From the NCBI GenBank assembly GCA_038213435.1, contig JBBQTI010000003.1, positions 77,703 through 141,702 of the forward strand: a stretch of 64,000 bases of DNA. The letters run 5' to 3'. The notes under the pieces are model-generated. The model had not been told where the DNA came from and did not search any database. It worked only from the letters and a program-made list of their open reading frames with translations. Shown piece after piece: positions 34,714 through 42,425 of the stretch. Every line of letters begins with the position of its first letter. The first letter of the stretch is position 1. The position numbers and the translations under genes are program-made. This DNA is from PALSA-610 sp038213435 (GTDB lineage Bacteria > Actinomycetota > Acidimicrobiia > IMCC26256 > PALSA-610).

Positions 34714-34866
34714 CTATTCGCCGACGCTGATCGACGGAGCACCCGAACCGGTCGGAATCGAAATTCCGGGCGACTTCCCGCTCGGGATCGGCGAGTATCC
34801 CATGTAGGCGCAGAACGCCTTTTGACGCTCCGGATCTTTGATATGCATCCGCAAGGTAGTGATCAT
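34714..34866 (-). CDS. small ORF (50 aa) upstream of and coupled to glnB
   Basis: A 50-residue frame from ATG 34866 to TAG 34714: MITTLRMHIKDPERQKAFCA then YMGYSPIPSGKSPGISIPTG and SGAPSISVGE. The TAG overlaps the AGGAGGG that serves glnB, so translation would be coupled. An AAGAGG lies about 17 bp upstream of the ATG, which is rather far; the frame is also open upstream (DWQQEALTFAYM), so the start may be different. Composition is protein-like, with a Ser/Pro/Gly-rich tail. Not a family I recognise; it may be a small partner of PII or a leader peptide. Confidence 0.5.
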   Translation of the reverse strand: MITTLRMHIKDPERQKAFCAYMGYSPIPSGKSPGISIPTGSGAPSISVGE

Positions 34867-34944
34867 GTAGGCGAACGTAAGGGCCTCTTGTTGCCAATCC
34901 GTACACTCTGCATGACGCGTCCTGGTCGCGCGTATGTCGGCTGT

Positions 34945-34971
34945 GCTACATGAACCTGACGTGATCCTGAC
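34945..34971 (-). promoter_or_regulatory. GlnR/PhoP-like direct-repeat operator upstream of the small ORF and glnB
   Basis: On the minus strand three pentamers GTCAG (34971-34967), GTCAG (34960-34956) and GTAGC (34949-34945) are spaced exactly 11 bp. This resembles the GTnAC-n6 half-site series of actinobacterial GlnR boxes and the 11-bp units of PHO boxes. It lies about 80 bp upstream of the small ORF preceding glnB, a sensible place for nitrogen control. Confidence 0.45.
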
Positions 34972-35007
34972 AGGCGTCCGGGCGTCGGTCAGCGCGCAAC
35001 GCGGGCC

Positions 35008-35211
35008 TCATTCGTCATAGTGACGAATCTCGATGAGACGTTCGTTCGGATCGAAGAAGTAGAGCGACGCGGCCGACCCTCGCGCGCCGTTGACGCGGAT
35101 GACCGTGAAAGGGTCCGACGTTCCTTCGCAGCCGAGCCCGAGGACGTCGGTGAAGAACCCCACCGATGCGTCGACGTCGTTGACGGCAAGGATGAGGTGG
35201 TCGAGCTCCAT
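35008..35211 (-). CDS. VOC family protein with an internal deletion (67 aa)
   Basis: The N-terminal part MELDHLILAVNDVDASVGFF and TDVLGLGCEGTSDPFTVIRV is a normal first half of a glyoxalase-like module. It then jumps directly to the normal C-terminus GSAASLYFFDPNERLIEIRH. About 50-60 residues of the usual 120 are missing in the middle, with the frame kept. It may be inactive or work only as a dimer of half modules. ATG at 35211, 26 bp after the cupredoxin gene on the same strand. Confidence 0.7.
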   Translation of the reverse strand: MELDHLILAVNDVDASVGFFTDVLGLGCEGTSDPFTVIRVNGARGSAASLYFFDPNERLIEIRHYDE

Positions 35212-35237
35212 CGTGCATCAACCGAGAGCGTGACGGC

Positions 35238-35684
35238 TTACGCGTCCACGACAACCCAGCCGCGCATGCCGAACGCGAGGTGACCGCGCAGATGGCACGC
35301 GAAGAGGAACCGACCGGGCCGGTCGAAACGGTAGAACGTCTCGCCCACGTCGCTCGGTGCGACGGAGACCTCACCGGGCACGGGCGGATGCGTTGCCTCG
35401 CTGCCATGCTCGTGGCGCGCGTGCACGCTCGCGTCGCCGACGACGAACTCGTGATGGATCGGGTCGTCGTTGTGGACCAGGAACCGCACCACCGTTCCCG
35501 TTCGCACGCGCAACGTCGAGAACGAGAACTTGCTGTAGTGGATGCCGACGTCGACGGTGACGAGACCGGGCCCCAGCTCCGCCGGCACGTCCTGGGCATG
35601 CGCGCCCGAGTTCATCGCATATCCGCCGAGGGCGGTCGCGACCGCGACGAGGAGCGCGAACGCCCCCCTGACCAACCACCTCAC
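35238..35684 (-). CDS. secreted cupredoxin domain-containing protein
   Basis: A 148-residue exported protein. Residues 1-31 look like a signal peptide or anchor (VRGAFALLVAVATALGGYAM then NSGAHAQ). The rest is a cupredoxin beta-barrel with type I copper ligands His78 (PIHHEF) and Cys130, His135 and Met140 in FACHLRGHLAFGM. A His-rich loop (HARHEHG, residues 88-94) may bind extra metal. GTG at 35684 overlaps the stop of the DUF2330 gene by 4 nt, so the two proteins are made together and may function together at the membrane surface. Confidence 0.88.
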   Translation of the reverse strand: MRWLVRGAFALLVAVATALGGYAMNSGAHAQDVPAELGPGLVTVDVGIHYSKFSFSTLRVRTGTVVRFLVHNDDPIHHEFVVGDASVHARHEHGSEATHPPVPGEVSVAPSDVGETFYRFDRPGRFLFACHLRGHLAFGMRGWVVVDA

Positions 35685-36766
35685 GACAGAATTCCCCGCG
35701 TGGCGACTCCCGCGTGCCGGCGCCGGCGCCCGACGAGCGCGGCCACACCGAAGGTGAACGTGCCGGTGATCGCCGCGGCGACCAGCGGCCATGTCGCCCA
35801 CCCGCGCTCGGGCGGGGCCACCGGGCGCGCCACCGACGCGAGGACGCCGGTATCGGCGAGCAGCGGTACCGCGTTCGTGTGATCGGAGACCGCGAGGTCG
35901 TAACCGAGCTGCCCCGCAGGCACGTCGAGCTTCAAGAACGTGAACCACATGTGCGCCGGTACCCAGCTCATGCCCTTGTCGGTCCGAAGATCGGCGAGCA
36001 GCTCGCTCGACGCGGCTTCGTTCCGCTGCAGGCTCAGGCCGGGACCGCCCGCGAGGAGCTTCGGCTGCTCGTCGGTCAGCAGGAACACGTCGGCGGCGAC
36101 CACCGTCGCCTTGTCGAGACCGAGGCTCAGGATGTGGAGCGGAACCCACGGTTCTCTGACCGGGATCGTCAGCATGATCGGCGTTCCGTCGCCCGAGCTC
36201 TGTCCCAGCCGCTGGGCGCGCGTCGCGTCGAACCGAGCCGCCATGAAGATCGGGCTGCGCCGGCCGTAGAAGTCGAGCATCGCCGGTGCGTCGGGCGTCA
36301 ACAGGAACCCGTGGTCGACGGCCCATTTCCCGACCTCACCGCCGCCGCCCTTGAGGATCGTGATGTCGAGCGCATCGATCTTGGTCTGGTACAGCACCTG
36401 CGCGCTCTTCTGGGACGTACCCGCCGCGTTATCGAGGGCGAAGGCGGACCTCTCGGGTGGCGAGACCTCGCGCTCGAGACGCTGCAGCGTCCAACTCCCA
36501 CCGCGTTCGACCTTCGCGGGCACGCCCGGCAGCGGAACGATGGACCCCACCGACTTGCCCTGCCCGCTGAACTCGAACGAGGTGACGTAGCGCTCGACGC
36601 CGTTGTGATACGCGGCAAGCGTCGTCGTGCGCGTGAGCTTGATGCTGCCGTTCTCGCCGACCAAGCCACCGCAGGCGCCGGCCGGTGCGGCCATCGCGAC
36701 CACAACGGCGGGCACCGCGACGGCCAAGACCATCCGCGACACGACGCGACCCAATCCTTGCGACAT
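35681..36766 (-). CDS. DUF2330 domain-containing membrane-anchored protein
   Basis: A 361-residue exported protein. The N-terminus is a signal peptide (VLAVAVPAVVVAMAAPAGAC) followed by CGGLVGENGSIKLTRTTTLA, the normal DUF2330 start with its conserved cysteine. The domain spans to about residue 320, and a C-terminal transmembrane segment (WPLVAAAITGTFTFGVAALV) plus RRRRH tail anchors it. ATG at 36766 is backed by GGAGGTCTC. Function of DUF2330 is unknown; here it is translationally coupled to a copper protein. Confidence 0.82.
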   Translation of the reverse strand: MSQGLGRVVSRMVLAVAVPAVVVAMAAPAGACGGLVGENGSIKLTRTTTLAAYHNGVERYVTSFEFSGQGKSVGSIVPLPGVPAKVERGGSWTLQRLEREVSPPERSAFALDNAAGTSQKSAQVLYQTKIDALDITILKGGGGEVGKWAVDHGFLLTPDAPAMLDFYGRRSPIFMAARFDATRAQRLGQSSGDGTPIMLTIPVREPWVPLHILSLGLDKATVVAADVFLLTDEQPKLLAGGPGLSLQRNEAASSELLADLRTDKGMSWVPAHMWFTFLKLDVPAGQLGYDLAVSDHTNAVPLLADTGVLASVARPVAPPERGWATWPLVAAAITGTFTFGVAALVGRRRRHAGVATRGILS

Positions 36767-36853
36767 GAGACCTCCAGGGAGCTTCGGAACCACAGAGTCC
36801 GACGAAGCGCGAGCGCATCCGGTTCCGAGAAATTCGAAGATCCTTCGAGGGCG

Positions 36854-38056
36854 CTATTCCTCTGTGATTCCGTAATGCGCGACGTAGGGCGCGAAGGTCG
36901 CGCGCACGTGCCCCTCGTCGAGGCCGAGATCGGCGAACGCGTACGTGTGCATCCCGTGCTTGGCCTTGGGCTTGGCATCGAGATACGCGGCGATCGCTCG
37001 ATCGTGACCCTTCGGCCAGCGGTATCCGAGCTGCTCGTAGACCCGGTGCAGCATCGCGACGGGATCCGACATCAACTCCAGGAAATGCGTATCGACGATC
37101 TGATCGTTCGGCACTGCGCCACCGGTGCGCTGCGCGATCACCTGCTCGAGAAAGAGTTGATACGTCATCTCCATCGTCGGGCCCAGGGTCAGTCGTTCGT
37201 CGCGGTCGCTGCGCATGAATCGCAAGACCGCGAGCAGACTGACCAGGGAGGCGATGAACCGGCGCGGGTCGCGATGCGTGTGGATGACGCGCGCGTCGGG
37301 ATACTCGCCGAAGAGCGCAGCCAGCGTCGAGAGATGTCCGGGCGACTTGAGCAACCACCGGCGCGGCTCCGAGCCGTCGCGGTCGCGGTCGCCGGAATCG
37401 TGCTGAAACGTTTGCAGCATCCGCCGATGAAGGCGGTACACGCGGCCGAGGGTGTCGAGGTTCTCGAGCTGCCATCCGGTGAAGCTCGGCGTGTCGTAGA
37501 GCATGCTCCAGTAGGGGCCGGCGAAGTCGTACATCAAGAAGTGCACGCACTCACACGGCAGGTCGCTCGCGAGCTCGTGCATCGTCATGAATTCGGGATG
37601 GATGTCGGCCCAGAGCTCCTGTTCGCATTCCGACAGCTCGCGCCGGCGCTCGGCGTCGCCCTCGTCGCGCAGCGGATGCAACGCCTCCCACGCGATCGGC
37701 GCACGCAGCTGCGGGTCGAGCGCGAGCAGCTCGAGGAGGATCGTCGTCCCGGTGCGGGGCGGACCCACCACGAACAACGGCGCCTCGACCGGCTCGTTTC
37801 GGATCGCCGGGCGAGTCGTCCATACGCGTTGAAGACGGAGCCAGGTTTGTAGCACCTTCAAGATCTCCGCACGGCTCACGACGCGACCCAACGCGTGCAG
37901 CCGTGATTCGTGGTCGATCGCCGTCACCATCCGGCGGTAGGTCTCGGTCCAGCCCGGCCAGTCGTCCTCGCCCAGATCGTCGAGACCGGTCGACGCCCGC
38001 GCGGTAGCCAACAGCTCCTCGGAGTCGAGGCCCGCGAGCAGTCGCGGATCGCCCAC
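36854..38056 (-). CDS. sulfotransferase family protein
   Basis: A 400-residue PAPS-dependent sulfotransferase of the type common in actinobacteria. The 5'-phosphosulfate loop is VVGPPRTGTTILLELLALDP and the 3'-phosphate motif is RVIHTHRDPRRFIASLVSLL; LLKSPGHLSTLAALFGEYPD is also typical. It would sulfate a glycolipid or other lipid. GTG at 38056 begins VVGDPRLLAGLDSEELL, the family N-terminus, but sequence just upstream already belongs to the oppositely oriented GT39 remnant, so its native promoter may have been lost. Confidence 0.85.
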   Translation of the reverse strand: MGDPRLLAGLDSEELLATARASTGLDDLGEDDWPGWTETYRRMVTAIDHESRLHALGRVVSRAEILKVLQTWLRLQRVWTTRPAIRNEPVEAPLFVVGPPRTGTTILLELLALDPQLRAPIAWEALHPLRDEGDAERRRELSECEQELWADIHPEFMTMHELASDLPCECVHFLMYDFAGPYWSMLYDTPSFTGWQLENLDTLGRVYRLHRRMLQTFQHDSGDRDRDGSEPRRWLLKSPGHLSTLAALFGEYPDARVIHTHRDPRRFIASLVSLLAVLRFMRSDRDERLTLGPTMEMTYQLFLEQVIAQRTGGAVPNDQIVDTHFLELMSDPVAMLHRVYEQLGYRWPKGHDRAIAAYLDAKPKAKHGMHTYAFADLGLDEGHVRATFAPYVAHYGITEE

Positions 38057-38060
38057 GACG

Positions 38061-39212
38061 TCGCCGTTCGACGACCTCCTACTCCACGTCCAACGTCCGA
38101 CTGCCGAGTACCCGCCGTTGTTTCCCGCACTGCTGTCGTTGCCCGCACGCCTGGGTGCGCACTCCGTGGAACAGCAGCGGATCGCCCTCGCGTTCGTCGG
38201 CGCGGGCACGGTCGCGCTCGTCGGGCTGCTCGGCCGCCGGGTCGCGTCCCGCTCCGTCGGGCTGGGCGCGGCCGCCCTCGCGGCTGTATACCCGATGCTC
38301 TTCCTCAGCGAGGCGACGTTGATGGCCGACGCGCTCTACGTGGCGCTCGTGACGCTGACGCTGATCTGCGCCTACCGCGCGTACGACGATCCGAAGCCGG
38401 CGCGCTTCGTCGCCCTCGGTGCGGCGATCGGCGTCGCGACGCTGACCCGCGCCGAGGGAGCCCTTCTCGGTGTCGTCGTGGCCGTTCCCTTGGGCATTGT
38501 GTTGCGCGACCTCGTCGCACGCGCCCGGGTCGAGCGGGTCGCGATCGCGCTCGGCGTCGCCGTCGTCATCGTGGCCCCGTGGACGATCCGCAACGCGGTG
38601 CGCTTTCACGCCTTCGTAGGGGTCTCGAACAACGTCGCGACGCTCGTCGACGGTGCGAACTGCGACGCGACCTACGGCGGCGGCCAGCTCGGTCTTTGGC
38701 GTGAGACGTTTTCCCAGACCGGCGCCGCCGCCCGCACGCTCCTGCAGGCCGACGCCTGCTTCGAGGGTTTCGACATCGCCGATCCGCACTTCGACGAGGC
38801 CAAGGCCGCGAGCATGCATACGCGCGCCGGCGCGAGCTACGCGCGTCATCACCTTGGCTCGCTCCCGAAAGTGACGGTGGTACGCGTGCTGCGCACCTGG
38901 GGCGGGTACACGCCGAGACAGCAGGTCGACTTCGAGTCTCTCGAGGGCCGTCCGCGCGCGTGGCAGATGCGCGGCACGTTGATGTACTGGGTGCTGGCGC
39001 CGCTCGCGGTCGCCGGTGCCGTGATGCTGCGACGTCGCCGCCGCCTGCTCTGGCCGCTCGTCGCGACTGCGGTGGCCGTGACGATCGTCGCGGCGTCGAC
39101 CTACGGCCAGCAGCGGTTCCGGATCGCGGCGGAACCCGCGATCGTCGTCCTCGCCGCGGTGACCCTGGTCGAGCTCGGGCGCGTGGCGCGCACTCGATGG
39201 GCGGCACGGTGA
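38061..39212 (+). pseudogene. GT39-type (ArnT/PMT-like) glycosyltransferase truncated at its 5' end
   Basis: Family-like sequence starts abruptly at SPFDDLLLHVQRPTAEYPPL and continues FPALLSLPARLGAHSVEQQR through several membrane segments to TYGQQRFRIAAEPAIVVLAA. By comparison with the full-length paralog at 41045-42412 about 75-80 residues are missing, including the first membrane helix and the D-x-(E/D)-type catalytic loop. The first usable start is TTG 38118. It keeps the ANCDATYGG loop of its paralogs. The break coincides with the start codon of the sulfotransferase, so a recombination joint is likely. It may still yield a 364-residue protein, but transferase activity is doubtful. Confidence 0.7.
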
Positions 39213-39240
39213 GACGGGGCCACTGGGTAGGCTCCGGCCC

Positions 39241-39564
39241 GTGCTTTGGTTCGAGCGGCAGGTCGTCCGCACGCTCATGAGCCCGACACTCGGCGACGCC
39301 GCGCGCTCGGCCATCGAGTCGTACGTCGCCGCGACGTTGCACTCGATGCCCGAACATCTACGCGCCGGCGTTGCCGCGGAATCGGTCGTCCTGGGGGGCA
39401 GGTCGTGGCTCGAGGCCCGCCTCGGCCGCCTCGACGAGCGCCGCGTCGAAACTCGTGTCGCGCGCTGGAAGAACAGCAAGCTCGACCCGGTGCGCCAGTA
39501 CGTGCGGCTCCTCGAGTCACTCGTGCTGTTCGCCGAGAACGAGCTCGCGGCGGACGGAACCTGA
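39241..39564 (+). CDS. small helical hypothetical protein paired with GMC oxidoreductase
   Basis: A 107-residue, charged, helix-forming protein: LWFERQVVRTLMSPTLGDAA, then IESYVAATLHSMPEHLRAGV and DPVRQYVRLLESLVLFAENE. No known motif. GTG at 39241. Its TGA is two bases before the repeated ATG starts of the GMC oxidoreductase gene, so it is translationally coupled and may be a small subunit or chaperone of that enzyme, by analogy with two-subunit sugar dehydrogenases. That role is inferred. Confidence 0.65.
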   Translation: MLWFERQVVRTLMSPTLGDAARSAIESYVAATLHSMPEHLRAGVAAESVVLGGRSWLEARLGRLDERRVETRVARWKNSKLDPVRQYVRLLESLVLFAENELAADGT

Positions 39565-39566
39565 AA

Positions 39567-39590
39567 ATGAAAATGAAGATGAAGATGAAG
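39567..39590 (+). repeat. hexamer repeat (ATGAAR x4) at the start of the GMC oxidoreductase gene
   Basis: Four consecutive units ATGAAA, ATGAAG, ATGAAG, ATGAAG followed by ATGACG give five in-frame ATG codons. Unit gain or loss would keep the frame and change only the N-terminal length and spacing to the ribosome-binding region. Confidence 0.9.
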
Positions 39591-41027
39591 ATGACGACAC
39601 CCGACGAGACCGTCGACACCGATGTCCTCGTCATCGGGTCGGGCGCCGGTGGCGCGGTCACGGCGTCCACGCTCGCACGCGCCGGGCGCATGGTCACCGT
39701 CCTCGAGGAGGGACCGTGGGTCGACCCGGACGCGCTGGAGCCGTTCTCGCTGCACGAGATGGTGGCGAAGTACCGTCACGGCGGTTCGTGCGCCGCGCTC
39801 GGGCGGCCGGCCATCGCGTACGCCGAGGGCCGCTGCGTCGGCGGAAGCACCGAGATCAACAGTGGCCTCTACCACCGGCTGCCGCCCGAGCTCGCCGAGG
39901 AATGGCAGCGCGATTACCGGATCGACGAGTTCGGATTGGACACGCTCGACCGCTATGCCGACCGCATCGAGCAGGAGCTGGGCGTCTCGCTCCTGCCCGG
40001 CGCGCCGCCGGCGTCGTCGGTCGTGCTCGAGCGAGGCGCGACGAAGCTCGGCTGGCGTTCGGTCGAGTTCTCGCGCGTGTTCCGGTACGAGTCGAACGGC
40101 CGGGCCGTGAAGCAGACGATGGCGCGGACACTGGTCCCGACCGCGATCGAAGCCGGCGCGCGCGTCGTTGCCGATTGCCGGGTCGCGCGGCTCGCGCGCC
40201 GCGGACACCGGATCGTCGGCGCGATCTGCGATCAGACGCGGCCCGACGGCACGTCGCGCCGGCTGTTCGTGCGCGCCGACCACGTGTTCGTGTGCGCGGG
40301 CGCGACCCAGACGCCCGCGTTGTTGCAACGCAGCGGCATCCGTTCGAATATCGGCCGGGGTCTGAAGATGCACCCGACGGTCAAGGTCGCGGCCCGTTTC
40401 GATTCGCCGATCGATCACGGCGACGTACCGATGCACCGCGTCACCGAGTTCGCTCCCGGTCTGACGATCGGCGGGTCGGCGAGTCGCCGCGGTCACGTCG
40501 CGCTCGCGCTTGCCGATTCCGACGCCGACTACGCCGACGCGCTGGCCCATTGGGAGCACGTCGCCGTGTACTACGCGGCAATCCGGAGCGAGGGCTCGGG
40601 TCGAGTGATGGCGCTGCCGGGATTGCGCTCGCCGCTCGTGACGTACCAGCTCACCGAAGGCGACATGAGCCGGCTCGCGCGGGCGCTCGTGCATCTCGGT
40701 GAGGTGCTACTCGCCGCGGGCGCGATCGAGCTGTACCCGTCGGTGACCGGCGCGGTCGTCGCCCGCTGCCCCGACGACCTCGTGCACTGGTGGGACGCGC
40801 TGACGCGCAACCGGGCAAACCTGATGACGGTGCACCTCACGTCGACCGTGCGCATCGGCGAGGACCGGTCGCGGACGGGCGCCGATAGCTTCGGGCGGGT
40901 CTGGGGCTTCGACAACCTGCGCGTGAACGACGCGTCACTGCTGCCGGAGGCGCCGGGTGTCAATCCGCAGGGTCCGATCATGGCGGTCGTGGCCAGGAAC
41001 AGCGATCACTTCTTGGCACAGTTCTAG
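39567..41027 (+). CDS. GMC family FAD-dependent oxidoreductase
   Basis: A ~478-486-residue flavoprotein of the glucose-methanol-choline/cholesterol-oxidase superfamily. The FAD-binding Rossmann motif is DVLVIGSGAGGAVTASTLAR, the second GMC signature is GRCVGGSTEINSGLYHRL, and the C-terminus carries the active-site His/Asn region NLMTVHLTSTVRIGE and PEAPGVNPQGPIMAVVARNS. It oxidises an alcohol, possibly a sterol or a sugar lipid. The N-terminus is encoded by a hexamer repeat giving MKMKMKMKMTTPDE; the last ATG at 39591 may be the main start. Coupled to the small helical protein upstream. Confidence 0.87.
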   Translation: MKMKMKMKMTTPDETVDTDVLVIGSGAGGAVTASTLARAGRMVTVLEEGPWVDPDALEPFSLHEMVAKYRHGGSCAALGRPAIAYAEGRCVGGSTEINSGLYHRLPPELAEEWQRDYRIDEFGLDTLDRYADRIEQELGVSLLPGAPPASSVVLERGATKLGWRSVEFSRVFRYESNGRAVKQTMARTLVPTAIEAGARVVADCRVARLARRGHRIVGAICDQTRPDGTSRRLFVRADHVFVCAGATQTPALLQRSGIRSNIGRGLKMHPTVKVAARFDSPIDHGDVPMHRVTEFAPGLTIGGSASRRGHVALALADSDADYADALAHWEHVAVYYAAIRSEGSGRVMALPGLRSPLVTYQLTEGDMSRLARALVHLGEVLLAAGAIELYPSVTGAVVARCPDDLVHWWDALTRNRANLMTVHLTSTVRIGEDRSRTGADSFGRVWGFDNLRVNDASLLPEAPGVNPQGPIMAVVARNSDHFLAQF

Positions 41028-41044
41028 CTGCGCGAATACCGTCA

Positions 41045-42412
41045 CTATTGGTCGCTCGCGCTCCGCCTCCCTCCGGTCGGTTCCGCTGTCGCTCCCGCCG
41101 GTCGGCTTCGCTGTCGCTCCCGCGCGGTGACGACGGCCACCGCGGCGAGCACCGCGAGCGACGGTTCCGCAGTCGTGCGGAAGCGGGTGCTCGCGTAGGT
41201 GACGAGAACGGTGACGAGCACCACGAGGATCGGCGCGATCAACGGATACAACGGAGCGCGGTCGTCGGGCGCTCGGGCCGCCGCGCGCCGCAACCCGATC
41301 ACACCCCCGATCGACAGTAACGCCACGGCCCAGAAGCTGTAGAGCGCAGCCCACGAGATCCAGATGGGATCGCGACCCTCGACGTACCAATCGGCGCGGA
41401 CGTACAGCGAGGGCTTGTAGAGACCGACGATGCGCAACAGCCGTACGCCCTCCACCACGGGCAGCCGGCTCAGGTGTCCGCGCACGTAGGCGAGCGCCTC
41501 GCGGCGGTAGACGACGTCTTCCTGCGACTCGTCGTCTCGAAGCGACAGACCCTCCTTCTCGGCGATCGCGACTGCGCACTGGATGTCGAAATAGCCCTGG
41601 AAGTCGCCGTAATACACGGAGTCGCAGTTCGCCGACGCGAGGAGTGGGTCGACCTGTGCGCTGAGAAGAATCGGATGCACGAAGCGCGTCGTGTTGTAGA
41701 TCGTCCACGGCGCGATCACGATCGCCGCCGCGACGACTGATACGCCGAGCCAACGCAATCGCTCCCTCCACGCGCGATCGCGCGTCGTCCACACGAGCGG
41801 GACGACGAGGAAAGGGATGAGCAATATCAGCTCGGAACGGGCGAGGGCACCCGCACCACATCCGAGACCGACGAGCACGAGGCGACGCCAGCTCGGCCGC
41901 CGCCAGTAGCGGTACGCGAGCAACAACGTCGCCGTCGCCGCGAACATCGAGAGGGTCTCGGCCTGGAGCATGCCGTCGGGCGCCCACATATTCGGGTAGC
42001 CGGCCGCGATCACCGCGGCGACGATCCCCACTCTCGCGCCTCCAACCGCGCGCCCGAGCAGCGCCACGAGCCACACCGTGCCCGAGCCGAGCAGGCACGA
42101 CCAGAGCAGGTGAACGAGCACGCTCTTCATCCCGAACAGCGACGGGATCGCGAGGAAGACGATGTACATGGGTGGGTGCTCGGCTGCGGCGCGGTGCAAC
42201 CCGGACCCGACGAAGTACGGCGAGATGAAGCCCTTGCCCTCGGCGAGCAGGTTCGCCGCGCCGTGGTAGAAGAACGCGTCGCCGTGCGGGTCGAAGTTGC
42301 GGCGCGAGATGAGCACGTACGCGACGCGCAGCGCGAGCGCGGCGAAAACGACCAGCGCGAGCGCGGGCCGGAACCAACGTGGGTCGCGCTCCGCCGGATG
42401 GGCTCGTTCCAT
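41045..42412 (-). CDS. GT39-type (ArnT/PMT-like) membrane glycosyltransferase
   Basis: A 455-residue GT-C protein with about ten hydrophobic segments. The first extracytoplasmic loop contains RRNFDPHGDAFFYHGAANLL, with the acidic catalytic region and the HG-x-A-N-L-L signature, followed by AAAEHPPMYIVFLAI. A later loop has the paralog-shared SANCDSVYYGDFQGYF with a second Cys in IQCAVA. It would transfer a sugar (probably mannose) from polyprenyl phosphate. ATG at 42412. The C-terminal tail is Arg/Ser-rich and contains a 25-bp duplication (41075-41124). Confidence 0.82.
   Translation of the reverse strand: MERAHPAERDPRWFRPALALVVFAALALRVAYVLISRRNFDPHGDAFFYHGAANLLAEGKGFISPYFVGSGLHRAAAEHPPMYIVFLAIPSLFGMKSVLVHLLWSCLLGSGTVWLVALLGRAVGGARVGIVAAVIAAGYPNMWAPDGMLQAETLSMFAATATLLLAYRYWRRPSWRRLVLVGLGCGAGALARSELILLIPFLVVPLVWTTRDRAWRERLRWLGVSVVAAAIVIAPWTIYNTTRFVHPILLSAQVDPLLASANCDSVYYGDFQGYFDIQCAVAIAEKEGLSLRDDESQEDVVYRREALAYVRGHLSRLPVVEGVRLLRIVGLYKPSLYVRADWYVEGRDPIWISWAALYSFWAVALLSIGGVIGLRRAAARAPDDRAPLYPLIAPILVVLVTVLVTYASTRFRTTAEPSLAVLAAVAVVTARERQRSRPAGATAEPTGGRRSASDQ
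41075..41124 (-). repeat. 25-bp direct duplication in the 3' end of the GT39 gene
   Basis: GGTCGGTTCCGCTGTCGCTC... (41075-41099) is repeated at 41100-41124 with one base change. It encodes part of the low-complexity C-terminal tail (RQRSRPAGATAEPTGG). Confidence 0.75.
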
Positions 42413-42425
42413 CGTCGCGCCCGGA

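Noticed and set aside
34571..34906. A 111-codon minus-strand frame overlapping glnB
   Set aside because: Out of frame with PII, which is unmistakable; the 50-codon frame ending at 34714 is the better candidate upstream.
38079..40694. An 871-codon minus-strand frame across the GT39 and GMC genes
   Set aside because: Antisense shadow of two recognisable plus-strand genes.
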